A DNA stretch of 64,000 nt from Companilactobacillus bobalius (GCF_009764355.1 NZ_LNUA01000031.1:186001-250000), one strand, 5' to 3'; shown: positions 1 through 9,340, counted from the stretch's first letter. Notes: a model not told the origin generated them from the sequence alone. Made by a program: numbers and translations.

Positions 1-1
1 T

Positions 2-613
2 CAGTCATGGAAAGAAAGTTCTGCACGTGCTCTTGCAAAAGATGATAGTGATGCATTTTTTCAAAAGATTTTTGTGTATTTGATTAATTTTTTAATTTCA
101 GTAGTTCTTTTAATGACCGCATTTATGCCAATTATTTTTAGATTTTTTGTCAATCATCGTTATTATAGTGCAATCTATTGTGTACCAATATTACTTTTTG
201 CAACGTTCTTTTCGAATTTGTCTGGTTTTTTTGGTGGTGTTTTCACAGCCCATAAAAATACGTGGATATTGGGTACAACCACTGTATGGTCTGCCATTAT
301 TAATCTGGTTCTTAATATTGTCCTTATTAAGACCATGGGAATATATGCTGCGGCATTTGCTACCTTGCTGTCAAGTTTTTTCATCTATTGGTATAGAAGA
401 ATGAAAGTTAAAGGCATGGTTAAATTGAGTTACTCAAAGAGAATCATTTTTATCAATATTATAGCCAGTGGTGTTGTATTGAGCTTATTCATGGTTCAGA
501 CACCTTTGGCAATAATTTCTTCCTGCATATTTGCTATGGGGTATTCCATTGTCTTAAATAAACAAATTCTTGGAATTGTTGTTTCTGGAATAAAGGCAAA
601 ATTTTTTAATTAA
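2..613 (+). CDS. EPS flippase (Wzx-like), C-terminal part
   Basis: The frame is open from base 2, so this is the last 203 residues of a gene that begins before the window. The visible part is almost entirely hydrophobic, with about five membrane segments separated by short basic loops, as in the C-terminal half of MATE-like polysaccharide flippases that move undecaprenyl-linked repeat units across the membrane. A GTG at position 74 is in frame but has no convincing SD, and the coding signal continues upstream of it. It lies 31 bp before the next EPS gene in the same direction. A second, complete flippase lies at 16169-17584. The family call is probable; the substrate is unknown. Confidence 0.7.
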   Translation, partial: QSWKESSARALAKDDSDAFFQKIFVYLINFLISVVLLMTAFMPIIFRFFVNHRYYSAIYCVPILLFATFFSNLSGFFGGVFTAHKNTWILGTTTVWSAIINLVLNIVLIKTMGIYAAAFATLLSSFFIYWYRRMKVKGMVKLSYSKRIIFINIIASGVVLSLFMVQTPLAIISSCIFAMGYSIVLNKQILGIVVSGIKAKFFN

Positions 614-644
614 TAATTAAATTGTATATCAAAGAGGTAACGAG

Positions 645-1637
645 ATGAAAGAACTTGTAAAAAAGATTGTTCCCAACATCTGGGTAATTAAGTATAGAGA
701 GTTTAGAGAACATGGTCGTGTAAAGAATGAATTTCGCGAAGATGCTGTTCAATATAATAATTCAACTAATTTCCATTTGGTAGGTAGTTCGGATAAGGGA
801 GTTAAAGAATTATTGATTTTTCATACGCATGCTTTGGAGAAGGGACTTAGTCATCCGCATTTTAGACCTAATTTTGGAAAAAGAGCACTGTCTGGTTTGA
901 AGGCAAATTTAGATGAATTTGAACGTTTGAATCTTGATAAAAATGACTTTTCTTACCAAAATGCTATTTCCGTTTTAAAATTTTACAAAAACAAGCATAA
1001 AAATGCGGGTATTGATACTCCTTTTTTTGATTCATTATTTAATCTTGATGAAATTTCATTTGGAAAGCAAATGGCTGGTGCAGAGAAACATGTTAATAAA
1101 GAAGCAAATGACATGAGCTTTGAAGAATTTGAATATTATCGAACAACGCAACGTGAATTTTCACATAAAGGCGTGGATAGTAGTGTATTTGATGAAGCAG
1201 TAAAGTTGGCTTTAAAAACACCTTCCGTCTGTAATAGGCAACCTTGGAAAGTCTACACAACAAGTAATAAAAATAAAATAGCTGAATTGTTAAGGTTGCA
1301 AAAAGGATTCAATGGTTATGAGTTACCTCCAACATTAAGTTTAGTTACTGTCGATAGAAGATCCTTTATAGGGAGTTATGAAAGAAATGAAGCATATATA
1401 GATGGTGGACTCTTTTTAATGAATTTTGATTTTTCTTTAACATACTTTGACTTGGCATCATGCATTCTTAACTCGATGTTACCTAACGAAGAACAAAGGA
1501 AGGTAAAAAAAATATTAGGAATTTCACCTTCAGAGGTTTTAATAGCATTTGTTGCGGCAGGGTATCCTAAGGATGAAGTACTAGCAGCAAAATCAGCAAG
1601 AAAACCTACAAATGAAGTACTAAAATTTGTTGATTAG
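645..1637 (+). CDS. nitroreductase-family protein in EPS cluster
   Basis: A 330-residue soluble protein with an SD (AGAGG) 7 bases before the ATG. The C-terminal half, from about residue 160, has nitroreductase/FMN-fold features: TTQREFS near residue 165 and PSVCNRQPW near residue 193, the usual FMN-contact segment. The first 130 residues are an extra domain I do not recognise. Proteins of this kind are known in capsule and EPS clusters, but their reaction there is not settled. It sits between a flippase and a GT32 glycosyltransferase, so a role in modifying a sugar or lipid-linked intermediate is inferred from context only. Confidence 0.7.
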   Translation: MKELVKKIVPNIWVIKYREFREHGRVKNEFREDAVQYNNSTNFHLVGSSDKGVKELLIFHTHALEKGLSHPHFRPNFGKRALSGLKANLDEFERLNLDKNDFSYQNAISVLKFYKNKHKNAGIDTPFFDSLFNLDEISFGKQMAGAEKHVNKEANDMSFEEFEYYRTTQREFSHKGVDSSVFDEAVKLALKTPSVCNRQPWKVYTTSNKNKIAELLRLQKGFNGYELPPTLSLVTVDRRSFIGSYERNEAYIDGGLFLMNFDFSLTYFDLASCILNSMLPNEEQRKVKKILGISPSEVLIAFVAAGYPKDEVLAAKSARKPTNEVLKFVD

Positions 1638-1661
1638 TTTTATAGAAGGGGAAATGAATAT

Positions 1662-2426
1662 ATGATTCCGAAAGTTATTAATTACTGCTGGTTTGGACAT
1701 GGAACAAAGCCAGATAATTTTGAATCTATAATTTCATCTTGGAAAAAATATTGTCCAGATTACAAAATTGTAGAATGGAATGAGAAAAATTACGATATAA
1801 ATTCCAATGAGTTTGTTCGATGTGCCTATTCGATGAACAAATTTGCCTTTGTATCGGATTATGCACGGTTAGATATTATTCATCAGAATGGTGGTATTTA
1901 TGTTGATGTTGATGTTGAGTTCCTAAGGAATATAGATGAAATTGTCAATAATGGCTCCTTTTTTGCTACTGAGGAAATTGATCGGATTAATACAGGTTTA
2001 ATTTTTGCTGCTGAAAAAGGGGATACTATTTTAGGTGAAATTTTGAATATATATTCTTCAATGGATAAGGATGCGGCTATAAATGCAATAAATTATAGTA
2101 GTACTGTTGAGATAGTGACATCTTTCTTCAAAGATAGAGGATTTAAATTTAATGGGAAACGTCAGAATATTGATAATCATATAATTTATGAAACTTCTGT
2201 TTTTTGTCCTCAGCAGTATGGAGAAATTAAGAATTCTAAAGATTTTGGTAATGCTTATACGACACATCATTTTAATAGTAGCTGGGTTTCAGAGAATAAA
2301 TTCTCATTAGAGAAACAATATAGGCATGCAAGGGTTTCTAGAAGAATAAAAAAATATTTAGGCGTTCATGTATATAATTTAATATTTAAGGTGTATTCAC
2401 CACTATTTGGACGAGGAAAACAATAA
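1662..2426 (+). CDS. GT32-type glycosyltransferase (DXD sugar-binding)
   Basis: A 254-residue protein starting IPKVINYCWFG, the typical beginning of the Gly_transf_sug/GT32 capsular glycosyltransferases. The core FVSDYARLDIIHQNGGIY leads into VDVDVEF, with the DXD metal/nucleotide-sugar motif at about residues 82-84. SD AGGGG precedes the ATG. It should act at the cytoplasmic face, adding one sugar to an EPS repeat unit; donor and acceptor cannot be read from sequence. Codon use is strongly AT-rich like its neighbours in 1-6.6 kb and unlike the second EPS operon after 7.8 kb. Confidence 0.85.
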   Translation: MIPKVINYCWFGHGTKPDNFESIISSWKKYCPDYKIVEWNEKNYDINSNEFVRCAYSMNKFAFVSDYARLDIIHQNGGIYVDVDVEFLRNIDEIVNNGSFFATEEIDRINTGLIFAAEKGDTILGEILNIYSSMDKDAAINAINYSSTVEIVTSFFKDRGFKFNGKRQNIDNHIIYETSVFCPQQYGEIKNSKDFGNAYTTHHFNSSWVSENKFSLEKQYRHARVSRRIKKYLGVHVYNLIFKVYSPLFGRGKQ

Positions 2427-2441
2427 ATTAGGAGGATTTAT

Positions 2442-3557
2442 ATGAACTACTTAGTGGTTGGCTCAGGTTTATTTGGCTCGGTATTTGCCAACGAAGCGGC
2501 AAAAAGAGGAAATAATGTGACTGTTATTGAAAAGCGAGATCATGTTGGAGGTAATATCTATACTAAAGAAGTAGAGGGAATTCAAGTACATAAGTATGGT
2601 GCTCATATTTTTCATACTAAAATGAAGGATATATGGGATTATGTTAATCAATTTGCAGACTTTAATAATTATATAAATAGTCCAATTGCAAACTATAAAG
2701 GTGAGATTTATAACCTTCCATTTAATATGAATACATTCAACAAGCTATGGGGAGTAATAACACCTACTGAAGCCAAAAGAAAAATTGAAAGTCAAAAAGA
2801 AGCGCTTCATATTGAAGGAAATCCCAAAAATCTTGAGGAACAGGCACTATCTTTAATAGGGCCAGATGTGTATGAAAAACTGGTTAAAGGATATACAGAG
2901 AAACAGTGGGGGCAATCCGCAAAGGATTTACCAGCTTTTATTATCCGTAGATTACCTGTAAGATTTACATACGATAATAATTACTTCAATGATCCATATC
3001 AAGGAATTCCAATTGGCGGCTATACTCAAATTATTAATAAGCTACTAAGTAATGAGTTAATAGACGTTAAAATTAATACAGATTTTTTTGAAAATAAGAA
3101 CAAATATTTGAAATCTGATAATAAAATTATTTTTACCGGTATGATTGATCAATTCTTTGATTACAGATTAGGTGAATTAGAATATCGTAGTTTACGCTTT
3201 GATACAAAGGTTTTGAATGAAGATAATTATCAAGGAAATGCAGTTGTAAATTATACTGATTCAGATACACCATTTACTAGAATCATCGAACATAAGCATT
3301 TTGAATTTGGTCAAGGGAATAATGGAAAAACAGTTATTACCCATGAGTATCCTCAAGAATGGCATCGTGGGGATGATCCTTACTATCCAATCAATAATAA
3401 AAGAAATAAAGATTTATATTCAAATTATGTTAAATTAGCAAGAAATGAATTTCCAAATGTTATATTTGGTGGTAGATTAGGACAGTACCGTTATTATAAT
3501 ATGGATCAAACTATTATGTCAGCAATGCAAATAGTAAAAAGAGAATTTGAAAATTAG
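2442..3557 (+). CDS. glf: UDP-galactopyranose mutase (copy 1)
   Basis: A 371-residue flavoenzyme converting UDP-galactopyranose to UDP-galactofuranose for EPS synthesis. The N-terminus VVGSGLFGSVFANEAAKRG is the FAD dinucleotide-binding fold, followed by EKRDHVGGN; the C-terminal FGGRLGQYRYYNMDQTI is characteristic of Glf. SD AGGAGG lies 8 bases upstream. It is 16 bp from the GT32 gene. A second copy at 15051-16169 is highly similar in protein but clearly different in codon choice, so the two are old paralogues or separately acquired copies. Galactofuranose is therefore expected in both polysaccharides. Confidence 0.95.
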   Translation: MNYLVVGSGLFGSVFANEAAKRGNNVTVIEKRDHVGGNIYTKEVEGIQVHKYGAHIFHTKMKDIWDYVNQFADFNNYINSPIANYKGEIYNLPFNMNTFNKLWGVITPTEAKRKIESQKEALHIEGNPKNLEEQALSLIGPDVYEKLVKGYTEKQWGQSAKDLPAFIIRRLPVRFTYDNNYFNDPYQGIPIGGYTQIINKLLSNELIDVKINTDFFENKNKYLKSDNKIIFTGMIDQFFDYRLGELEYRSLRFDTKVLNEDNYQGNAVVNYTDSDTPFTRIIEHKHFEFGQGNNGKTVITHEYPQEWHRGDDPYYPINNKRNKDLYSNYVKLARNEFPNVIFGGRLGQYRYYNMDQTIMSAMQIVKREFEN

Positions 3558-3680
3558 ATTACCATGTGAATATCTAGAAATTTTAATGAATCATTAGATA
3601 GTCTATCTGTAATAGCTCGGGTATTTATTGTATTAGTTTAATTAATTAGAACATGGATGATTTGGTTTTAGGGGGATAAG

Positions 3681-4790
3681 ATGCATAATAATAGAAAAAA
3701 GAAAAAACATACATTAAGAAATGTATTTTTATCATTCGTATTGTTACTTGTTTTGGGTGGAGCAGCATATGGAATGACGCGCTATCGAAGCGTAAAGAAT
3801 TCAGTAAATAGTTCATTTAAACCATCAGGTGTGACTAAAGAACGTGATGTAAGTAATGCCTTAAAGAATAAGAAGCCAGTGTCTATTCTTTTAATGGGAA
3901 CAGATACCGGTGCATTAGGTCGAGATTATAAGGGACGTACTGATAGTATGATGGTAATTACTTTAAATCCGAATAATAAGAAGACTACTGTAACAAGTAT
4001 TCCTCGTGATACGGCTGTTAATATTCCAGGATATAAGTCAGTTTCTCCTGCTAAAATCAATGCTGCATATTCATACGGCCAAACTAAGACAGCTATTAAA
4101 ACTGTTCAAAAACTTTTGAACATTCCGATTGATTTCTATGCACTTATCAATATGGGTGGTATGGAAAAAGTTATTGACCAGGCTGGCGGAGTTGATGTAA
4201 CACCGTCCTTGAGTTTTAAATATGAAGGATCTTCATTTACAAAGAATGAAAAAACTCATATGAACGGGAAAAAGGCCTTGGCATACTCGCGTATGAGATA
4301 TGACGATCCAAAAGGCGACTACGGTCGTCAGACTCGTCAAAGGGAAGTTCTTACTGCCTTAGTACATAAGAGTAGTTCAGTATCTACGTTATTAAATCAA
4401 AGCTTTATTAACTCATTGTCTGATCAAACGCAAACTGATTTAACGTTCGATGAATTAACTACAATTGCTAAGGATTATAATTCGGTTAGAAAACATACCT
4501 CAGAAACACATTTGCAGGGTAGTAGCGATGAAGTTGCTAAACAAAGTATGGAAGTTATGAAAAAATCTGAATTACAACGCGTAACAAACTTTATTCGTGA
4601 GAATTTGGATTTGCCTCACGCTAAGACTGGTAATATTGAGTTTAAACCGTCAACACAGAGTACTAATACCAATAAATCAGTTCAAGATATTAATAATATT
4701 GGTTCACAGCGTTCAAATACTACAAATGATTCTACTGCAAAAAGTAAGGGAACTACTAGCAACTCAGGGTATTCAAATACAGGGTATTAG
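3681..4790 (+). CDS. LytR-CpsA-Psr (LCP) family glycopolymer ligase (copy 1)
   Basis: A 369-residue protein with a basic N-terminus, one membrane segment (about residues 14-31), and an extracellular LCP domain. LCP enzymes transfer undecaprenyl-linked glycopolymers to peptidoglycan. All signature residues are present: GRTDSMM (R86, D88), SIPRD (R109, D110), YSRMRYDDPKGDYGRQTRQR (R204, R206, R216, R219, R221). A low-complexity Ser/Thr/Asn tail follows residue 320. The ATG at 3681 has SD AGGGGG. The 123 bp upstream is AT-rich and probably holds a promoter. This is the only one of the three LCP paralogues here with an intact set of catalytic residues. Confidence 0.92.
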   Translation: MHNNRKKKKHTLRNVFLSFVLLLVLGGAAYGMTRYRSVKNSVNSSFKPSGVTKERDVSNALKNKKPVSILLMGTDTGALGRDYKGRTDSMMVITLNPNNKKTTVTSIPRDTAVNIPGYKSVSPAKINAAYSYGQTKTAIKTVQKLLNIPIDFYALINMGGMEKVIDQAGGVDVTPSLSFKYEGSSFTKNEKTHMNGKKALAYSRMRYDDPKGDYGRQTRQREVLTALVHKSSSVSTLLNQSFINSLSDQTQTDLTFDELTTIAKDYNSVRKHTSETHLQGSSDEVAKQSMEVMKKSELQRVTNFIRENLDLPHAKTGNIEFKPSTQSTNTNKSVQDINNIGSQRSNTTNDSTAKSKGTTSNSGYSNTGY

Positions 4791-4820
4791 AATTTTTGAA
4801 AACTATATATTTACATATGG

Positions 4821-4860
4821 GAAATCATGATTCTTAAGAATAGTGATTTCTCATTTTTTT
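4821..4860 (+). terminator. Rho-independent terminator after LCP copy 1
   Basis: GAAATCA...TGATTTC arms enclosing ATTCTTAAGAAT form a long hairpin followed by TCATTTTTTT. It separates the LCP gene from the acyltransferase. Confidence 0.8.
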
Positions 4861-4905
4861 GTCAAAAAAGAAGTTTTAAAATGACTTTTGAGGGGCGATA
4901 ATTTA

Positions 4906-5898
4906 ATGAAAAGAATTAGATGGATTGATTTTGGTAAAGGATTTACCATATTCTTTGTATTGACTGCACATTGTATAGATGAACTTTATGGAACAAATAT
5001 TTTTCCAAAATATGATGTGTTTTCTAAATTGATGTTGGCAATAATATATACATTTATAATGCCATGCTTTTTTGCACTGTCAGGTTTTTTATATAAGTCA
5101 CCTAAATCGAATAAAGGATATCTGTATTCAATTAGAAAAAAATTTGTAAATTTTTCGATACCGTATATCGTATTTTCAATTTTATATGTATCTTTACAGC
5201 ATTTGACGAAAGTTAATAGATTGAATCCATGGGGAAGTCTGATATTTATATATAAACAGCCAATAAGTTACCTTTGGTTTTTATATGTATTATTTTTAAT
5301 ATTTGTTTTTATAGGTTTGATGGATATAATAAAGGTTCCTTTTAACATTCAGTTAGTTTTAAGCATAATTTTGTTTATTGTAGTACAACTGATAAATCCA
5401 GTTTACTTTATATATGCGACATTTTCATGGTTACCATGTTTTTATATGGGAATTCTAATTAAGAGGAATATGAATATTCTGAATAATTATATGGTATTTG
5501 TAATTTCTTTAATAATTACGATTTTTGGTTTAGCAATAAGAATATATTTAGGCGGTTCATGGTTTAGAAACAATGATATGCTAATGAATACTGCAATTTT
5601 CAAAGTTGGAAGTATATTCCTGATGTTCTTTTTCTTCTACCATGTTCAAAATAATAAGTTTTTTGAATATTTTGAGAAGTATGGAAATTATTCAATAGTT
5701 ATTTATCTGGTACATTTACCTTTGACGTCCTTTTTTTAAATTTTATTGATTAAAATTGGAATTCCAAATTATTTTATCTTTTTGATTTTATCAATAATTT
5801 TATCATGGTTCGCTTCATTATTTATTTGTTATCTTTCAAGGAAGGTAAACATAATAAATTTCTTTTTCCATCCTAATAAATATTTAAAAATAAAATAA
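4906..5898 (+). pseudogene. acyltransferase 3 family protein, broken by one in-frame stop
   Basis: A multi-pass O-acyltransferase of the EPS/peptidoglycan acetyltransferase family (acyltransferase 3). It begins MKRIRWIDFGKGFTIFFV, with the family Asp and, soon after, the TAHC histidine. SD GAGGGG supports the ATG at 4906. A TAA at 5737-5739 stops the frame, yet the same frame continues without a break to 5898 and encodes a sequence that aligns with the end of the intact paralogue at 18653-19645 (ILLIKIGIPNYF against VLLFKIVLSNYF). The paralogue has Lys (AAA) at the stop position, so one A-to-T change explains it. The truncated product would lose its last membrane segments. Confidence 0.85.
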
Positions 5899-5983
5899 TT
5901 ACCAACTAATGTACCTTAATGGGTATGAAGCTTTTTTAAATCACCTGTCAATCTTCTAAAGAATATGATTATAAAAGAATCTT

Positions 5984-6640
5984 ATGAAAAAACATCTCAT
6001 AGCATTAATTTATATTGGAATTGTAATAATAATGATTATTACAATTTGGATTTTATCGAAAAAAGAAAAGAAGGTATCAAAAACTATTACAACAATGATT
6101 TTAGCCACTGTACCAATGTTACTTAATATAGTGACAGAGTGGAAAGTTGAAAATGATAAGGTACATACTGAAAAGTTAGAGAACAATATAACGCGTCAAT
6201 CAATTGAAATAACTACAAATAATAGTATAAATACGACTGACGAATTGAGACGTGATTTTGGTCCTTTTGCAGCGGGGAATAGTTCAGATATTGATTCTTT
6301 AAGAGAAAGAGTAAAAGTTAGTATCGAAAATATAGAATTTGATTTACATTCTCTAGAGGGATATAGAAAAAATAGTAGAATTGCGGCTGAACTTTATGGG
6401 AGTCTTTCTACTATACGTGAGTCATTGAAAGAGGATACTGTTAAAATTGATAGTAAAAATTATGCTGATTCCTCATACTATAAGAACATTTTTGCAAAAT
6501 ATAATTATTGGTATACAATGTTTCAGGATTTCAAAAATAATAATTATAAAAAAGTTAAAATAGAATCAGATGTGCTGTATGGTGAGTACAATAGGTATAA
6601 ATTACATGGAACTAGTATAAATATGTATGTTGAAAAATGA
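5984..6640 (+). CDS. hypothetical two-helix membrane protein
   Basis: A 218-residue protein I do not recognise. Two hydrophobic segments (about residues 4-24 and 36-52) flank a short KKEKK loop, so both termini may be on one side of the membrane. The remaining 160 residues are hydrophilic and helix-rich with repeated charged heptad-like spacing (about 95-140), suggesting a coiled coil. The SD is weak (AAAGAA). The 3' end overlaps the convergent GT14 gene by 39 bp. No EPS enzymatic motif is visible. It could be a small accessory or immunity-type membrane protein; this is inference. Confidence 0.55.
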   Translation: MKKHLIALIYIGIVIIMIITIWILSKKEKKVSKTITTMILATVPMLLNIVTEWKVENDKVHTEKLENNITRQSIEITTNNSINTTDELRRDFGPFAAGNSSDIDSLRERVKVSIENIEFDLHSLEGYRKNSRIAAELYGSLSTIRESLKEDTVKIDSKNYADSSYYKNIFAKYNYWYTMFQDFKNNNYKKVKIESDVLYGEYNRYKLHGTSINMYVEK

Positions 6641-7552
6641 GGTTTTAGTTTGCAATATCGTTTCCAAATTAAATTTCCGAGAAAACAAATGTCCCAAATC
6701 CCGACCATATTCCACCTTATCCCAATCATCACTAGACCAAGTATAGGGAGAGCCATCCCACCAATTGATATACCGCAGATTACCCTGCAACTCATCAGGT
6801 CGATCATGCACAGGCTGAGGGTGGTAAACAGTATCCTTAAATTTCTCATTGTTCAACAAAACAGTAGGAACAAACAATTCATCACAAAGAAAAGCATGTC
6901 GGAAAGTCCAATAAATAAAGTCCTTCCGGCTGACTAAATATCTAACAGCCGCATCATTTAAACTAACCCAATTAGAGGCATATTTAATAGGTGGCAAACT
7001 AGCTTTTCTACGTTTGGTAACGCCAGTAATCTTTTGAATTTCAAAGTTGATTCTTTCCAAGATACGAAAGAACTTCTTAGCATACTTATTCAAACTAGAT
7101 CTACCATAAAATCGAATAAAATAGTGTTCATACAAAACCCGTTCAGGTATCTTAACTTTTTGATAGATCTCCTGACAGGGAATGGTCAGAAAAATCATAT
7201 CGGAATGTTGGTCAAAGAGGTTATGAATATAATTCTGATTGCGTAGCGGCAAATCTTGGCCGGAGATTAGATGGTAATAACCATACTTATCATGTTCACT
7301 GGCGATTTCAAACAATTCCATTTCGGCTGCAATTTGGGAGTAAGTACCCCAAGTGATTTTTATATCATGCAATATTAATAACGTCGTTTTCTCAACACAA
7401 GTGTGTAACTTCTGCTTGTCTTGTTGAGTTAGCGACGTTTTTTTGTCGATTAAAAGATAAATATCATTTCTTGAGTCATCCAATAGCGTTAATAGGAATC
7501 CTAGTTGTTCAAATTTATTATCCGCAATAATCAAATATGCATGTTTAGTCAT
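6602..7552 (-). CDS. GT14 (core-2/I-branching-like) N-acetylglucosaminyltransferase
   Basis: A glycosyltransferase of the beta-1,6-N-acetylglucosaminyltransferase family (GT14) found in lactobacillar EPS loci. It begins MTKHAYLIIADNKFEQL and carries HLISGQDLPLRNQ, the typical GT14 block, and later SNWVSL and HAFLCDELFVPT. I chose the ATG at 7552 because GGAG lies 9 bases upstream; a TTG at 7567 in the same frame has no SD. The gene stands alone on the minus strand between the two EPS clusters and overlaps the preceding convergent gene by 39 bp. Confidence 0.85.
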   Translation of the reverse strand: MTKHAYLIIADNKFEQLGFLLTLLDDSRNDIYLLIDKKTSLTQQDKQKLHTCVEKTTLLILHDIKITWGTYSQIAAEMELFEIASEHDKYGYYHLISGQDLPLRNQNYIHNLFDQHSDMIFLTIPCQEIYQKVKIPERVLYEHYFIRFYGRSSLNKYAKKFFRILERINFEIQKITGVTKRRKASLPPIKYASNWVSLNDAAVRYLVSRKDFIYWTFRHAFLCDELFVPTVLLNNEKFKDTVYHPQPVHDRPDELQGNLRYINWWDGSPYTWSSDDWDKVEYGRDLGHLFSRKFNLETILQTKTSFFNIHIYTSSM

Positions 7553-7644
7553 GATTGGCATCTCCAAGGCATAACTTTTTGATAGATATTAGCACATTAA
7601 TTTTTAGAATTAAAAAATAATCATATAAAAGTAGGTGTTTCATA

Positions 7645-7805
7645 CATTAAGTCTAATCGAGGGCTTAATGATGAATGTTTATGGAAAATGATAGTACTAT
7701 GACAATCAGAAACCTTATGAGGGACTGGTTTCATGAAAGCTATGAGTGGCTTTTGTGCAATTAGTGTTTCGTGAGGTTTTTTGCATACCCTAAATTCTAT
7801 TCATT
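7645..7805 (+). promoter_or_regulatory. structured leader upstream of the second EPS operon
   Basis: The 250 bp before wzd has at least three hairpins: CATTAAG...CTTAATG (7645-7670), GAAACC...GGTTTC (7709-7732) and GAAAGC...GCTTTT (about 7735-7754), followed by a T-rich stretch near 7780. The loops of the last two both contain TATGAG. The leader lies immediately before the SD of wzd, so a cis-acting control of EPS transcription is possible. I match it to no known riboswitch. Confidence 0.4.
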
Positions 7806-7817
7806 AGGAGGAGCAAA

Positions 7818-8594
7818 TTGGAAAATCAACAAAAAATCAGTGTGTTGCGGATTTGGGAGATAATTCGAAAACACATTCGTATGATTATCGGTACCGCATT
7901 CTTTGTAATCATTATCTCCATTTTTGTAACTTTCTTCGTTATGACGCCTAAGTACAGTGCCACAACTGAGATTTTGGTCAACCGTAAAGCTTCTTCTGAT
8001 GCGGAAGCTAGTCAGTTTCAACAAGCTCAAGCTGATGTGCAATTGATCAGTACTTATAAAGATATCATTACCAGTCCCACAGTTTTAAACGAGGTTAATC
8101 AACGAGTTCATGATTATCCCGGTTATCAAGGTGCCGGTAATTTATCCAAATCTTTATCGATTAGTAATGCACAGAACTCGCAGGTGTTCTCTTTAACAGC
8201 TAAATCGACGGATGCGGGAACTGCGGCCGCTATTGCTAATGAGACCGCCAGTGTCTTTAAGAAACGTGTTGGTAAGTTGATGAGTGTCGACAATGTTTCG
8301 GTTGTTTCTAAAGCTACAGTTGATCCGACACCAACAAGTCCTAAGAAAATTTTAAACGTCTTGATTGGAATTGTTTTAGGTATCATCTTCGGTATCGCGT
8401 TTGCCTGTTTGAAAGAGTTAAGCAATAGTGCTGTCACTACTGAAACTGAGTTAAGTGATGAATTAGGTTTGACCAGCTTGGGAATTGTCGATGAGATTGA
8501 CCAAAAAGTAATTGAACAGACAGATACTAAGAAGTCAGTTGTAGACGAACCAACTTTAAATACTGTCGATGAAAGAAATTACAGGAGGGTTTAA
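7818..8594 (+). CDS. wzd: EPS chain-length/tyrosine kinase adaptor (Wzd/CpsC type)
   Basis: A 258-residue polysaccharide co-polymerase with a Wzz domain. Membrane segments lie at about residues 22-44 and 172-192, with an extracellular region between them and a conserved PTSPKK just before the second helix. Its cytoplasmic tail normally activates the partner kinase Wze, encoded 5 bp downstream. The start is TTG with a perfect AGGAGG 7 bases before. It opens the second EPS operon. No CpsB/Wzb phosphatase gene follows the pair, which is unusual for this arrangement; one may lie outside the window. Confidence 0.9.
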   Translation: MENQQKISVLRIWEIIRKHIRMIIGTAFFVIIISIFVTFFVMTPKYSATTEILVNRKASSDAEASQFQQAQADVQLISTYKDIITSPTVLNEVNQRVHDYPGYQGAGNLSKSLSISNAQNSQVFSLTAKSTDAGTAAAIANETASVFKKRVGKLMSVDNVSVVSKATVDPTPTSPKKILNVLIGIVLGIIFGIAFACLKELSNSAVTTETELSDELGLTSLGIVDEIDQKVIEQTDTKKSVVDEPTLNTVDERNYRRV

Positions 8595-8599
8595 ACCAA

Positions 8600-9340
8600 A
8601 TGTTAAATTTCAAAAATAAGCATAAAAAATTAGATAATTACAGTTTGCATCATGGTGTTGGTCTGGTTGCTTCGGATGATCCTAACGGTATCATTTCGGA
8701 ACAATTTAAAACGATTCGGACTAACATTCAGTTTTCATCGGTTGATAAGCCCTTGAAATCAATTCTATTTACTTCGTCAGAACCTTCTGAAGGTAAGTCT
8801 ACTGTCAGCAGCAACATTGCCGTGACTTGGGCGCAACAGAATGAAAAAGTTCTATTGATTGATGCCGATCTACGTCGACCTACGGTTCATCAAACCTTTA
8901 ATGTTGATAACAAAAAAGGTTTATCCAATTATCTATTGGGCAACGCAACTTTTGAAGAGATTATACAACCAACTGATTTTCACAACTTGTACGTCATTAC
9001 GAGTGGTCCAATTCCACCTAATCCTTCAGAGTTGCTTGGTAGTAATAAAATTAAACAATTATTTACCAGACTATCAGAAAGTTTTGGACTATTAATTTTA
9101 GATGCACCGCCAATCAATACAGTAACGGATGCTCAGGTTCTGGCCAATTTAGTTGATGGTGTGATTTTAGTTGTTCCACAAGGAATTGCTAATAAGGCTG
9201 CTGTTGCTCATGCTAAACAAGCTTTGTTGATGGTTCACGCACACATCTTAGGGGCAGTAATGAATCGAGTCATTCGTGACCAACATTATGGTTATTACGG
9301 GAGTTATTACGGTTTAGAGAAATATCAGAGAAAGAGTTAA
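8600..9340 (+). CDS. wze: EPS tyrosine kinase (Wze/CpsD type)
   Basis: A 246-residue cytoplasmic BY-kinase. The Walker A motif SSEPSEGKSTVSSN (about residue 60), Walker A' DADLRRPTVH and Walker B LLILDAPP are all present. The C-terminus is a tyrosine cluster (HYGYYGSYYGLEKY), the autophosphorylation site that controls EPS polymerisation and export. It is directly behind wzd in one transcription unit, with SD GGAGGG. Confidence 0.93.
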   Translation: MLNFKNKHKKLDNYSLHHGVGLVASDDPNGIISEQFKTIRTNIQFSSVDKPLKSILFTSSEPSEGKSTVSSNIAVTWAQQNEKVLLIDADLRRPTVHQTFNVDNKKGLSNYLLGNATFEEIIQPTDFHNLYVITSGPIPPNPSELLGSNKIKQLFTRLSESFGLLILDAPPINTVTDAQVLANLVDGVILVVPQGIANKAAVAHAKQALLMVHAHILGAVMNRVIRDQHYGYYGSYYGLEKYQRKS

